A stretch of 64,000 bases of DNA, from the NCBI GenBank assembly GCA_021401465.1, contig JADDMT010000044.1, positions 186,001-250,000 on the forward strand. Reading direction: 5' to 3'. Shown here in pieces: positions 30,513 to 42,200 of this stretch. Made by a program: the position numbers and the translations under genes. This stretch comes from Teratosphaeria epicoccoides (Eukaryota > Ascomycota > Dothideomycetes > Mycosphaerellales > Teratosphaeriaceae). Each line of letters starts with the position of its first letter. The first letter of the stretch is position 1. The notes below the pieces were generated by a model that saw nothing but the letters and a program-made list of their open reading frames with translations, was not told where the DNA came from and did not search any database.

Positions 30513-31671
30513 CTACTGATCTATCCTCAGCGCCGCATTTTGCCTCTCAGAAGAGATTGTCGGACCGCTTGCCTGACCCTGCTTGCGACCAAGATTCTGC
30601 GCGATCTCAGTTCCAGCCAAGCGACCGAAAGTCATGCTGCGAAGGCACAAGTCGCTGGGGGATACTCGTTGTAGAAAAAGCCTACCATCTCGCCAGCAGC
30701 CCAAAGACCTGGGATCGGGATGTCGTTGGTTGACAGCACGCGCGCGTTCAAGTCAGTCTTGACGCCACCGTAGGTAAAGGTCAGATTTGAAGTCATTGGA
30801 TAACCGTAGAAGGGAGCCTTCACGGTAGGGTTGGCCCAATTTGTCTTGTTAGGCTTGAGACCAGAATTGGCTTTGCCGTCAAGCTTCATGAGGTCAAATT
30901 CATTATCGTTGATGGCAGCATTGAAATTGTCGACCGTTTTCTTAAGCTGCTTTGGATCCAAGCCCATCTTTTCGGCAAGCCCCTCGATCGTATCCGCTTT
31001 CTCTGGTGGCTTGTCTGTGGTGTCGTACACCCAAGATCCCTTGAAGCGCTGCATAATCTCATGGTCGGTAACGAAGAAGCATGATTGATTCTGGTCGCGT
31101 CAGCATTCGAGAGCAATCATCTCGAAAGTTGCAAACAGGTGGCGCTTGCCCTGTGATAGTCAGCATGAGGTTGGCGGTACGATGAAACATGGCTGCGGAG
31201 CTCGTCATAGAACCGCTGGCAGTCCTTGTTGACGACAATGCCATAGTTGTGAGCCCAGATGACGGCGTCAGGCTTTCCTGCCCTAGTGTCGACGAGCTCG
31301 CAATGCATTCCATCGAAAGACCCAGCTGTGCCAGCACCAATTTCCAGCGCCATTCTCAATCCTGCGACACGATTGTACTTGAGTCCAGGAGCAATCCGTG
31401 GCAGCTTATGGCTATTCCGTCGGATATACCTTGCCAGCATCTCCTGATTGCCCTCGAAGCCACCGCAAGCCAACACAACGTTTGGCGCCAATAAGTCATG
31501 CAACAGACCATCGATTTTCCTGGCTTTCAACCCCCGAATCGCACCAGCGTCATCCGCTACCCGACCAGCCTTCTTGGTGCGTTTGCACTCCTCCAAGAAA
31601 TTCAAGGTTGCCATTGATCCAGCGAAGCCGGAGCCAACGACGACCATGTCGTAGCCTTTGAATGATGCCAT
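30513..31671 (-). pseudogene. Decayed FAD-dependent dehydrogenase (fumarate reductase/TcuA-like)
   Basis: The minus-strand gene starts MASFKGYDMVVVGSGFAG with an intact FAD-binding GxGxxG. It continues into flavoprotein motifs (PNVVLACGGFEGN, GTAGSFDGMHCELVDTR, WAHNYGIVVNKDCQRFYDE, GLWAAGEMVGFFYNEYPPAT) of the FAD_binding_2 family that includes tricarballylate dehydrogenase. Three lesions are visible. First, about 130 residues are missing at ~31557, where KKAGRV runs straight into ADDAGAIRG. Second, an in-frame TGA at 31100-31102 replaces the Trp expected in ALECWRDQNQ. Third, a one-base frameshift near 30640 separates the YPPAT end from the RSMTFGRLAGTEIAQNLG tail, which continues in another frame to ~30513. 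A possible 38-nt intron (31151-31188) would join HGKRHLFATFEM. Alternative splicing cannot easily explain all three. Confidence 0.8.
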
Positions 31672-32861
31672 GCTTGAGCAAAGGACGTTCAGTCAATGGC
31701 AGTGTGCGTGTTTGGTGAGCGTTTATAGAAGAAGTGTCATCTCAACACAGCCATCCAGCACATATATCGATCCCCAAGCCAGGACTCCGGGTCTTCGAGC
31801 CCCGCGACCATTCCTTCGACGTACCAGTCTGCGGGGTCGAAGCTGCACAACCAGCGTACGCAGGTGGTTTACAGCCGTGCCTGCACATGGGCAGGGCACT
31901 TGTTGGTTTTAGAGGAGTCATACTTTCAGTCCTCGCTCGGGCGCACGTTTGTGGGATGTGAATACATAGCAGTTATCTCCGCGAGGCTCGTAGGCATTCT
32001 GGGGAAGTTGCGGGGTGAGGAAAGTACGTACTTACAATGTAAGAGGGCAGAACCAGAACACAGGCCTCATCGTGAGCCAGCAGAAGCTTAGTGGGATTGA
32101 AGTTGACCTTTTGCAAGGTCAAACGCCGTGAGCGCATGTCGAGGAGGGGGACATTGAGGTCCCTATCGCAATGCGGAGTCATGTGGTCTGCTCATGGTCA
32201 TTTTCGAGGCACGTCCTTCCGTCTCTGGCTCTCCCCCGAAGGTGGAAACAGTAGCGGTCTCGGCTCAGGCTTGCGTCGACGATGTGCCCGCCTTGAGATT
32301 CGTTTCTGCGGGCAGCCTGAAGAGTTACAACACAGCAATCTTTGATGGACATCGACTCGGGACGGAACGGGCATCAGAGAGCCATGGACGGGATGCTACT
32401 GATGTTCGAGAGCGGCGCATACGGTGTGCTGGCTATGGGGTCATTGATATCGTGTTGTCCATGGAGTGTCGGAGGTGGAACTCTCTCAAAAATTGGGACT
32501 CCGTAGACGTTGACGCTAGTTTAGTATGCATCAAGGGCATGACGGGTAGATCCTGCCACCAGGCGGGACGAGCTGGGGCGTTTGCTCTGTTCTAGCTTGC
32601 TGGCTGGCTTGCATGTGATGAAGTTGCCAACGATCGAATACCTACTCACCATGCCATTCTGACAAGCCAAGTCTGATCGATATCACACGCAAACCACTGG
32701 CGGCTTGTAAAGCGGAACCAAGGCAGTGACGCGAAAGCAGCCGTATCCACGCGACGAGCAATTGCCAACAAGCCGTGAAGAGCAGAAGATTGTCAGCAAG
32801 CGCATCATCGTTGGTAGTGGGAAACAACACTGTGGGCAGCGCCATTGGCGCTTGTGACAAG
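31672..32861. other. Intergenic, no supported gene
   Basis: About 1.19 kb between the pseudogene and PPG1. The longest ORF (32194-32595, plus strand, 133 codons) begins plausibly but has no recognised domain or supporting introns, so it is not called. The region should contain the PPG1 promoter. Confidence 0.4.
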
Positions 32862-34252
32862 ATGAGCGACCTGGACAAGTGAGGCAGGTGACCACATCTG
32901 GCCATGCAGGTACCTGACGCAAGACAGGGCCATCGCACAATTACGAGCATGCAAACCCATTCCCGAAATCCAAGTGCGCGAGCTTTGCTACAAAGCACGC
33001 GAGCTGCTCATAGAGGAGGCCAATGTCGTCTCCGTGGATGCGCCAGTGACAGTACGCTCTGCCGTCACTACTTCCATTCGCTGCCACAAGCTGACCAACG
33101 CAGATCTGCGGCGATATTCATGGCCAGTTCCACGACCTGATGGAACTCTTTCGTGTCGGCGGTGATGTTCCAGACACCAACTACCTCTTCATGGGCGACT
33201 TTGTCGACCGTGGCTTCTATTCGCTCGAGTCATTTCTTCTTTTGCTGTGCCTCAAAGTGCGTTATCCGGACCGAATAACGCTGATACGAGGCAATCACGA
33301 ATCACGACAGATTACGACAGTATATGGCTTTTACGACGAATGTCTTCGAAAATACGGCAGTGCCAATGTGTGGCGATATTGCTGTGAGGTATTCGACTAT
33401 TTGGCTTTAGGAGCGCTGGTGATGGGTGCAGCAACAGATTTGGACCCGACTGATGCGCCCATGGCCGATCCAAGTACCGCCGACGCGATGGCAAGAGATG
33501 ATATCGATATTGAGATTCTCAACTCCGCGGGACAGATCGTCAACCGCTTTGCGCGCAATCGTGGCGGAGCCGGTCAAGATCTGTCGCGGCTCTCTGACCC
33601 GCCATCATCACCAGCACAACGTGAGACGCGTGCAGACACACCAACCAAGAATGGTGCGCCCGGTACAGGCGCAACAGCGTCTAGTCGGGGCTCACAGAGC
33701 AATACTGGTGGCGCTGTGTTCTGCGTACATGGAGGCCTGTCACCGCTCATCGACAGCATAGATAAGATCCGACTGCTGGACCGGAAGCAAGAAGTGCCGC
33801 ACGAAGGCGCAATGTGCGATCTGTTGTGGTCGGACCCAGACGAGATTGATGGCTGGGGACTGTCGCCACGTGGCGCAGGCTTCCTCTTCGGCTCTGATAT
33901 TGTCAAAGTCTTCAATCATAAAAATGACCTGGCTTTGATATGTCGGGCGCACCAGTTGGTCATGGAGGGTTTTAAGGAGATGTTCGACAACACCATTGTC
34001 ACTGTTTGGTCTGCGCCTAACTACTGCTATCGATGTGGCAATGTCGCAGCAATCTTGGAGCTAGGCGAGGATGGGTCCAACGCTGGGTACGCACCGAGAA
34101 GCAACGGTGATGCAGGGCGGGGCAATGGCGTGTTGACTGACAGGCACGAGAACAAGATGGGCCCTGGGCGTCGGTATCGCATATTCGAAGCGGCGCCGCA
34201 GGACAGCAGAGGCATGCCAGCCAAGAAGCCGGTAGCAGACTATTTCCTATGA
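32862..34252 (+). CDS. PPG1: PP2A-like Ser/Thr phosphatase PPG1
   Basis: Exons 32862-32878, 32928-33051 and 33104-34252 give 429 residues. The first 49-nt intron (GTGAGG...AGACAG) joins MSDLDK to [13 protein letters not shown]; the second (GTACGC...CGCAG) joins VDAPVT to [11 protein letters not shown]. All PPP metal-binding motifs are present: [21 protein letters not shown], and the His-containing VCVHGGL-type [13 protein letters not shown] low-complexity insert of about 100 residues (~151-253) splits the catalytic core between YLALGALV and VFCVHGGL. The C-terminus ends VADYFL, the PP2A-family DYFL tail that in PP2A is carboxymethylated. Ppg1 in yeast works with the Far complex (STRIPAK-like) and in glycogen metabolism; its role here is by homology. 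Confidence 0.92.
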
Positions 34253-34740
34253 GCAGCTCTTACGAGTGCGCCGAGGCGGACGCGGCTATGACGGCGGCCT
34301 GCCACGCGATGATGGCGCCACATGCGCAAAGACACCACGACCCGGCTGGCGTTCACTAGGTCTTTGGAGCCGCTGAGATAGCTCGCGTCCAGCAGCAAGA
34401 CGGAGCCAGGGTCAATGACGAGTGCACCGAGCGATTGTGCTAATACTATCTGCACAGAATAGACTGCATCAAATGCAGTTGAAGAAAGTTGTTAGCAAGG
34501 ATGTACATTAGAGACAACTCTGGCAGAACGGCACGAATGTCTACCGCCTGACGCTGCAGGATTCTTCTTCTTTAACTTCATCCGGTGCGGCTGGCGAAGG
34601 CAAGTCGCGCCCGACCTTCATCCGCCACAGCCCTCGCTAAACATGTACTACGACAAAACCTCCCACCCAAAACAGCAACCTCGAGTCCTTCAACAAGACA
34701 TCCTCAGGTCTCCTTGCCCTCAACCAACCAAACCCACTCC
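34253..34740. other. Intergenic, no supported gene
   Basis: About 490 bp downstream of PPG1. ORFs are short and without domains. The sequence becomes C/A-rich towards the tandem repeat that follows. Confidence 0.4.
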
Positions 34741-34815
34741 ACAGCCGACACAACAAAGTCCCAAAACCAAAACGAACCACAGCCGACACAACAAAGTCCC
34801 AAAACCAAAACGAAG
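34741..34815. repeat. Two-copy 38-bp tandem repeat
   Basis: The unit beginning ACAGCCGACACAACAAAGTC and ending in AACGAACC is repeated nearly perfectly at 34741-34778 and 34779-34815. It is C/A-rich and lies between the convergent PPG1 and FIG4 genes, so it most likely has no coding function. Confidence 0.85.
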
Positions 34816-35203
34816 ACTATCACACCCTGAGCACCTCCTGACCGCCCTCGCCTCTGCAACCGGGTTCCCACAGTTCCCCTCAGTGCACCTGCCTCGACTC
34901 CGCCGGGAAACCGGACGCGGTCGCCTCGTGGCGCCTGCGATGAATCACACCTCGAAGTATTCGGGCCGCGGGACTTGGACTGTGGATGGGGAGAACGAAG
35001 ATGATACCGACGTTTGTGACACAGCGCAGACCGGGACTCGACTTTGGCGATTACGGCTGGTGGTGCTGGCGCATGAAAGCTGCGAGCGATCGTTGTGGAT
35101 CATGGCGAGCACGAACGGGCCGTGAGGTTGTGGGAGGGACGGGTCGACAAAAGGGATGCCTGAGTGAGATGGGACGTGAGTTGAGCTGATACTCAACAAA
35201 CTC
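34816..35203. other. Intergenic at the FIG4 3' side
   Basis: About 390 bp just past the stop of FIG4. The ORFs across it (for example 34643-35125) include the tandem repeat and are compositionally odd; they are not called. Confidence 0.4.
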
Positions 35204-38200
35204 TCACGTCCCAGCCTTATACTCCGGATCCACTTTACTCTGCTTGAACAAGCTCTTGCCCCTTAACCACTGCCTGTAAGCCTTGTACCTCTTCTTCCCA
35301 CCATCCTCCTCCGTCACAGTCAACGGGTCGCACTTCTCGTCCACAAACTCCCAAAATTGCTGGAGATCCTGCTCACTGATACCATCCGCGAACGTGGCGT
35401 CCTCGTCATACTCATCAAACTCGCTACATCCCGCTCTGTGGATGTACTCAAGATATTCCATATTGGCGTCCGGAAGCAGTTCGTTGGAGACGACCAGAGG
35501 CAGGTTGAGCGGGTGCGAGATGTACTTCTCGTATTCTGCGGCCTCGGCTTCCGCGACATATGGGTTGAGTGATTGCGTGTGGAATTGGTTGAGAGTCCAG
35601 AGGTGCATCTGTGCTTTATCTGCCGGCCTTACTTCTGGCTTGCTCGGCTCCATAGGCTTGTCCGATCGCTCAAAGGTCGGCTCGCGCAAGATACCATGGC
35701 TCGGATCCGCCGTGCGAGCCGATTCTTCACTGTGCCTTGGTAGCGTAGGCGTAGCAGGCTGCTGCTCGTCTGGCGGATCCATGATTTTCACGCCTTTGCG
35801 AGGTGCCTTCTTCTCGGCTGACTCGGCCACGTGTCGATGAGGATCCAGACGGACCTTGAACGGGCTGAAGTCGTATTTGGGATCTCGCAAATGTGGTCCC
35901 TCTGGCAGAAAGCGATTCTCCGCATTGATGCGGAAAGAGTACACCTTGACCAAACTTGATAATGCAGTCGGTCTGTAGCACTCGATCCAGTATTGGTCTA
36001 CTTCGCTTACATCCAACTGCTTGCCCTTCTCTGCTGGTAACTCAGGCTTTGGCGGGATGACTCTCATCTCCAAGAATTCAGGCGTGTACCAGTGGATGTA
36101 GTTCCTTCTCACCCGCTCTAGATATGATCTCGGATCGCTATGGTGCAAATAGTAGTCTGTGGTCAGATCCCACAGCATTGGCTGGCCCTGAGCCCAGATA
36201 TAATTGCCCAGAAACAGGTTATACGCTTCTTGTCGCTGGCTGTCCAGGAACGAATTGTGGTAGTATCTCTTGAAGCTTTCCACCATATCTCGCGAGTGGC
36301 TGTGCCACTGATTTAGCTTGCGGTACGTCGCCATCGTGTTGACAAGATGTGAGCCGCCGTACTGCACAGCAATAGAGTTACCATGGTCGTGAAACATGTG
36401 AGTGAACATATTGACAGCATCGGTGTCGTAATCCACTTCGTTGCCGTCGAATACTCCAAGAGCTTTCAGTTGACGTGCAAAAGCATGCTTGCCAATCACA
36501 AATTGGGCAGCATTAGTCCGGTCTAGACAATCTATACAATTCGTCCTCGCAATACCGTTCTGTACTCGCGGCTCCTCGTACCCGAGCTCGCCATTGTGGA
36601 AGAAGCCGGTTAGATCTAGGATCTCTTGAGCAATAGTTTCCAGGCTGCCGATCACGTCGCCGCCACGCGTCTTTGAGGCCCTGCTCATGTCAAAGGCTTT
36701 GTACGTGATCTTCTTGTCATCCGGCAGCGACTGGTTGAGATACTTGACGCAATTCTCGAATTCCACGAGCAGCTTTGACTCGCGTGGAGTACGCTCACGG
36801 GACTTGATGAGATTGAGAACGTAAATTGGGCACCCGTAGCGCTCAAACATATTATCGAAATGAAGTGCAGCGGGTTGGTAGAACGGATCACTCCGATTCA
36901 GATCGATGTCCGGCTTCGGAGTGACACCGCTATTGTCCTGAGTCCAGTACAGCGGTATACTGCCTCGTTGATGCAAGTAAGATGTGTATGTTGGATTCGC
37001 GTACGGCCGTGGCCCTGGTGCATGAAACGACGTGGTCAACTTCTCAGCCACGATCTGCTCAGTCTCGACATCGTTTGCCACGTATCCGAGGTCATTGACG
37101 CCTCTCTTCAAGAATCGAGCTCCTGCAAAGAATCGCGAGCGTCTGCCAATGATCGTGATATACACACTTCTACCGAAGATGTCAAGGCTAGCTTGGTCGA
37201 TGAAGCCATGTATGATTGGCAGACACCAATCAAAAGGATGCTTGAGCGCAGATATGGCAGGCTTCAGCAGATGATGATTCCATACGAACATCGCATTGAA
37301 GTCTGGCTCGGCCGTCTGTTGCTTTTCATGGAGCGCTTGCCGCTGCCGGATGATATTTGTTTGCAGTGAATGCGTGATGTCGTACGAGTAGCCGAAGTAA
37401 AAGCTCTTGCTCAGATCCAGGTTGCCCAGAATGCCCAAGAATCTGAGCTCCTCTGAATTGCGGTCCTTCAAGAATCTTGAGCTTGGACCAGTGCTCAATG
37501 GCAACATCTCTGTGGCCTCGATCTGGTACACATAGTGGCCCCCGATGACAGCAACTTGCTGTCGTTTGGTAATGATGAGCATGTAGTATGCTTCAGTGAA
37601 TCTTATGAAACCGAGGAGACCCCAAAATACGTTCTTCATCTTCAAACCACCAGTCGCACGGTTTCCCTCATCGATGCTGGTCAAAATTTCGTTCATCTGC
37701 CTCCGATTATAGACTGTCTCGTCTTCAAACAAAGTTATATGTCCCGGCGGCGACGTTCGATCAATCCTCAGCAATCTGAAGCTCTTCTCCAGAATATCTG
37801 AACCAGTGATCCAGTACCGTGCATTGGTTTCGTACAACGTGAACTTGAACATTCGATGTGGTCTTTGTTGATGCTCTGCCTGTGCAGTCGTGCCATCTGC
37901 ACTTTGCGTTGGTGGCATTTCTCTAAGATGCAGATCGGTATCGTCAAAAGTCGTCTCGCCTGCCATCTCCTCTGCTGTAGCGCCTACTTGTCGAAGCACG
38001 GGGAAATCTGCTTCATTGAAAGACCCTGCACTCTGGCTGCTGAGACTCGGATGTCGACTTCTGGTCGTGCTGTGCTCGCTGGCAGTGACGCCACCTCTAC
38101 CTTGCACACTCTCTGCTCTAAGCCTAGTCGTCTCAGGATTCGAAGTCCTCTCGACACCTCGACGCTTCACAGATGTGCTGCGCGGCCCTCCATCAGACTT

Positions 38201-38311
38201 CTTCTGGGCTGCTTCATAACGCGCCTGGTCCGGCGAGGCCGCACGTGCGTACTGGTCGTCATATTGCCTGTCTGCATTCGGTCCCGCATCGACAGGGCCA
38301 AGGTGATCCAT
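35204..38311 (-). CDS. FIG4: Sac-domain polyphosphoinositide phosphatase FIG4
   Basis: A single-exon frame of 1035 residues from ATG 38311. Residues 1-150 are disordered, Ser/Thr/Arg-rich. The Sac domain spans about 150-640 (MFKFTLYETNARYWITGSDI, NVFWGLLGFIRFTEAYYML, YDITHSLQTNI, DWCLPIIHGFIDQASLDIFG). It contains the CX5R catalytic site in RTNCIDCLDRTNAAQF near residue 590. A conserved FIG4 C-terminal region follows (HWYTPEFLEMRVIPP). Fig4 sits with Vac14 and the Fab1 kinase on the vacuole and dephosphorylates PI(3,5)P2 while also supporting its synthesis. A charged, proline-containing linker occurs at about 800-890. Plus-strand ORFs opposite this gene are shadows. Confidence 0.94.
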   Translation of the reverse strand: MDHLGPVDAGPNADRQYDDQYARAASPDQARYEAAQKKSDGGPRSTSVKRRGVERTSNPETTRLRAESVQGRGGVTASEHSTTRSRHPSLSSQSAGSFNEADFPVLRQVGATAEEMAGETTFDDTDLHLREMPPTQSADGTTAQAEHQQRPHRMFKFTLYETNARYWITGSDILEKSFRLLRIDRTSPPGHITLFEDETVYNRRQMNEILTSIDEGNRATGGLKMKNVFWGLLGFIRFTEAYYMLIITKRQQVAVIGGHYVYQIEATEMLPLSTGPSSRFLKDRNSEELRFLGILGNLDLSKSFYFGYSYDITHSLQTNIIRQRQALHEKQQTAEPDFNAMFVWNHHLLKPAISALKHPFDWCLPIIHGFIDQASLDIFGRSVYITIIGRRSRFFAGARFLKRGVNDLGYVANDVETEQIVAEKLTTSFHAPGPRPYANPTYTSYLHQRGSIPLYWTQDNSGVTPKPDIDLNRSDPFYQPAALHFDNMFERYGCPIYVLNLIKSRERTPRESKLLVEFENCVKYLNQSLPDDKKITYKAFDMSRASKTRGGDVIGSLETIAQEILDLTGFFHNGELGYEEPRVQNGIARTNCIDCLDRTNAAQFVIGKHAFARQLKALGVFDGNEVDYDTDAVNMFTHMFHDHGNSIAVQYGGSHLVNTMATYRKLNQWHSHSRDMVESFKRYYHNSFLDSQRQEAYNLFLGNYIWAQGQPMLWDLTTDYYLHHSDPRSYLERVRRNYIHWYTPEFLEMRVIPPKPELPAEKGKQLDVSEVDQYWIECYRPTALSSLVKVYSFRINAENRFLPEGPHLRDPKYDFSPFKVRLDPHRHVAESAEKKAPRKGVKIMDPPDEQQPATPTLPRHSEESARTADPSHGILREPTFERSDKPMEPSKPEVRPADKAQMHLWTLNQFHTQSLNPYVAEAEAAEYEKYISHPLNLPLVVSNELLPDANMEYLEYIHRAGCSEFDEYDEDATFADGISEQDLQQFWEFVDEKCDPLTVTEEDGGKKRYKAYRQWLRGKSLFKQSKVDPEYKAGT

Positions 38312-39229
38312 TGGTGCATGTCGCGAGGCGTGCGCTGAGACGATGCGGGCAGGCTCCAGTATGGGCTTGCGACGTGGCCACGTCTGCTTACTGTTCGCTG
38401 ATGCTCTCTGCCGCCCTTCCGCGTGGCACTCATCTGGCCTGTCGTTGAACAGTCACTGGCTTATCTAAGATTAGATGTGAAGACAGAGACCATGTGTCTG
38501 TTGAAGGCGATGATGTTGTTTGATGGTCAAGAAAGAGAAGCCAATCTCGTTTGACGTTTCTGGAACTCGAGGTGGTAGCAAGGCGGGATCCACTTTTCCA
38601 GAGGAAATATCTTACAAAGTAGCTACCTACTCAGGTACACTGTCATTCATGCTCTCACCTCTTCGGTCTGGCAGGCAAATGCAGCATCTTTAAGCGTATT
38701 ATATGATCATTGCGTCAAACGGTCAATCCTTCGGTGGTCACTAACCGCGGCGATTGATGGCCCAAGAATTTACTGTAAGGCGTCAAAGCTGGAAACATCG
38801 CTCTGCACATAGATATTTCATCACGCTGTCACTGTACATATGAGTACCTACTAAACCAAAGATCATGCGTATCCTGAGATCATTACCATGCATTGTCATT
38901 ATCCAATCACGGCGGCCTTGCAAGCGACAGATGGATCCTGTTTATCTCCATCGAGCCTCAATCCTGCAACGCCTCATCCATAATCGTAAAGAGCTCGGCA
39001 TGCCACGCTCTAGCAAAATGCCCGACAGCAAAGTTTGATCAACTAACGAAATCTTTGTTGACCAGCACTTTTGGGCTCGCTGGTCAATAACCATCTGACT
39101 CGTTGGAGCCGTCAACCTTGGCTTCTCACCGCGGTCGACCACCATCTAGCTTGCGTGACTCGCGGGACCAACACTATTAACCGCCGATTACCAGTGTCCA
39201 GACTCGTTCTCACCTGGCTCGGTCCAGTG
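38312..39229. other. Intergenic, no supported gene
   Basis: About 920 bp containing the FIG4 promoter and the 3' region of the Zn2Cys6 regulator. A/T content rises near 38690-38870. No ORF has recognisable content. Confidence 0.4.
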
Positions 39230-42200
39230 TCACTGGAAGCTGTGGAATACGCCGCCGGCCTGCTGATTCCCAGCATATCCATTCGCAGGTGCTACGTAGA
39301 AGTTCTGGTAAGGATGTTGTGGCAGATTGAAGTCTGCCTGCTTGTACAAAGGGTTGGGTATACCAGCAGGTGGTTTCTTGTATGTGGCCGGAGTCTGTTG
39401 TTGTGGCGGTGGCGGCGGCGCCTGCTGCGGCGGAGTCTGGTGTATAGGCTGTGGCGGTGGGATAGGCATCTGAGGTAACTGTTGCGACATATGCTGGTTG
39501 TGCTGATGCTGCATCTGGTTGTAGTCTTGAACGCTCGGGAAGCCTTGCTGTAGCTGCATACTCTGAGCCGCACGTTCCTCGAGCTGCCGCTGCTGCGCTT
39601 CGGCCGCCTGTCGTTGTTGCTGCACCGCGCTGTGTGTCTGCGCGAATTGCTCGGGCGACGGATGCTCGTTCCAACCCCATTTCTCCTTCAGCTCTTTGTA
39701 GACGAAGCCGATCCTCCAACCAGTTTCTTTGTTGATTTTGTCGAATATCTGCAACACCTCTTCCTGTTCACGACGATCGGTCAAGACCTCGGATGCATGC
39801 GCGAGTGAGCGGATGCAGACTGAAGCAACCCCGCGGTCCTTTACGTGCGCGGCAATGCCACAGATAATCTGTGAGTGGCGCCTTTGCAGATCTGCCATTT
39901 CATAATTTTTAGAACCAAAGTACGGATGGATTTGCGCCATGAGCAGATAGGCGGTATGGTAGAAAAGCCGAGCAACGATGGTGGTGCGCTTCACGAGCCA
40001 GACTTCTGGGAAGCAGGACTTGGACCCTGAATTTTGCGGATAGACAAAAGCCATTGGGTGCATCGCCCGAGGTATACCTTCGTCCCATGCGTCGATCATT
40101 GCCTTGAGTCGTGACCACTCTTCATAACGTTGCTGAGTGCGCGCCTCTTGATCTCGCTGATTCGGCTCTACCTGCCTTGGTATTGTGGCTCGAAAGTTGC
40201 ACACCTTCGCGATAAGGTACAGCATGCGGTGGGTCCAGGTCTCTTCTCGACCATTGTGGATTTCAGTCCGGAAGTCCATGTCAATGCCCCACTCATCGGG
40301 ATCCCAAGCAACCTGCCAGTTGAAATGGAGACAACTCAGCACTTCTAGTCCAACATTGAGCCAGAAACAGGCCGCTCCGATGCCCTGCGCTCTAGCATTC
40401 CAGCCACACTCCTTGATGAGCGCTCGTGCACCTGCGATGTGGTTCATGCGCTGCAATGCACGCTCCGACATGATCTCGTAGACGTTGAGGATTACAGCAG
40501 TCGTAGCACAGATAACGGTGTCTCGATTTGGATTCTGCAGATTCTTTAGCAGATACCGCGTGGCCGTGTCGTAATAGTGCAGGGCCTTCTCCTCCGTGTA
40601 TGCGGTGTTCACCAGTGTAAGATGGCGTGCGCCACAGGCCAGAAAAGCATTGAGTAGCATCGGCTCTGAGAGCGAGTGGAAAGGTAGCAGACGTGAAAAG
40701 TGCTTCAACGGGTCCATGCTATCCATCCACAAGCCAACCTCTTCAACGAAGACTTGCATGAACAACGTCTCATCTGCGGTGCTGAGGAAATCCCTCCTCT
40801 CTCCATCTGTCAGCTGCATTTCTGTCTGTGCTGTTTGGTAACTGGCCACTGAGCCATGGGCAGAACTAGCTGCTCCAGAGTAATGCGTGTTGACGGTTGA
40901 TCCGGAGTCGGGTGCCTTTAAAGCATAATTAGTAGGATCATGTTTAATCTGTTGCTCGAATGGGTTGCCTAAATCTGGAGGTGCCACGTGAGTCTGCTGC
41001 TGTGGTGGTATTTCGGGGTATGGCTCCGGCAAGATGCCTTGTATTGGTGGCAATGGCTGAGGAATTGGCGGTGGAGCATGTGATGCTCTATCTGGGTACT
41101 CCAAAGGCACATTGCAATGTCTGCGTCCAGGCGCGGACGTTGACGACTCTGGCGCCAAGAATCTGTACCTTTCTAGTCCGCCCTGATACTCGTCTGCAAT
41201 CTCTCGAGACTCATCTTGGAATGTGACTTTCCACGCGTCTGTTCCGAACTTCGTTACCAGCTTGGGAGGCTGTTCTGCCCAAGTATCGATGAAATTGAGT
41301 CGGACGCCGCGCTTGCAGGTCCGATTGCTCTTCTTGCAATTATTGCAGTGCGGTAGTCCCCTAGGGAATGTCAGTCAATGCCGTACTTCAAGAAAGTCAG
41401 TCGTTGATTTTGTCAGTCACATTGTTCAGCTGCTGTCTACGCCGATGGGGACTGGCTGATCAGCACGTTGATAGCTGTCAGACACGCATCAAGTAAGTGC
41501 CACGTCAAGCAGCCTGCGCGGCAGAGGATCACGAGAAGCCAACGATGACTCCAAGCAGTTGTCGTCGACCGCGGCCAGGAATCATAATTAGTCGCCTGTG
41601 CAGTGGAAGTCAAGCTCCGCAAGCGACCATGAATACCACACAGCCGGTCACCTTCAGCAGCTGTTCAATCCCCTGGACTGACAAAATCAACGACCAAGTG
41701 AAACGACGCTTTGCTTACTCGTCGCATTTGAGATGTCTCTCCCTGCACGTCAAGCATCCCGTGCGGACACGCTTTGGCTTGCTCGCAACCCCTTCGCCGT
41801 CCTTTTCGCCATCCGCATTGGGCATGACATCGACCTCGCTGTCTCGCGGGCCAACCCTCTTCACCCTTTTGGCCGGCTTCGTTCCGCTGGGGTTCGGCGG
41901 CGTTCTGCGCTTCTGCCCGTTGTGCTGTCCGCCCTTGGCCGGCCCCGCAGACGCGGACCTGGCTGGCGATGTACTCGTCCCGATACTCCCATAGGCATAT
42001 GCTTGCTGACCAAAGCCAGGCTGCACATACGCAGACTGGTGGACTGTCGATGCCAGTGTAGGAATAGCTGGCCGAGAGCCTGAAGATGCGCCCCTCCGCC
42101 GTCCGGATCTATCGCATCGACCTGACCTCGCGACTTCCTTGCACCACGTCGTCTCGTGATGAACACTGGCGAATGCCGCGCCGTCTGCTACGGGACAAGT

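Noticed and set aside
31100..31102. RIP (repeat-induced point mutation) as the cause of the flavoprotein stop
   Set aside because: The TGG to TGA change is not in the CpA context preferred by RIP, and the locus is single-copy here, so ordinary decay fits better.
32194..32595. 133-codon ORF upstream of PPG1
   Set aside because: No recognisable family or introns; could be a small gene, but not supportable from sequence alone.
34585..35125. ORFs of 81-160 codons between PPG1 and FIG4
   Set aside because: They read through the 38-bp tandem repeat with biased Pro/Lys/Gln composition and no domain.
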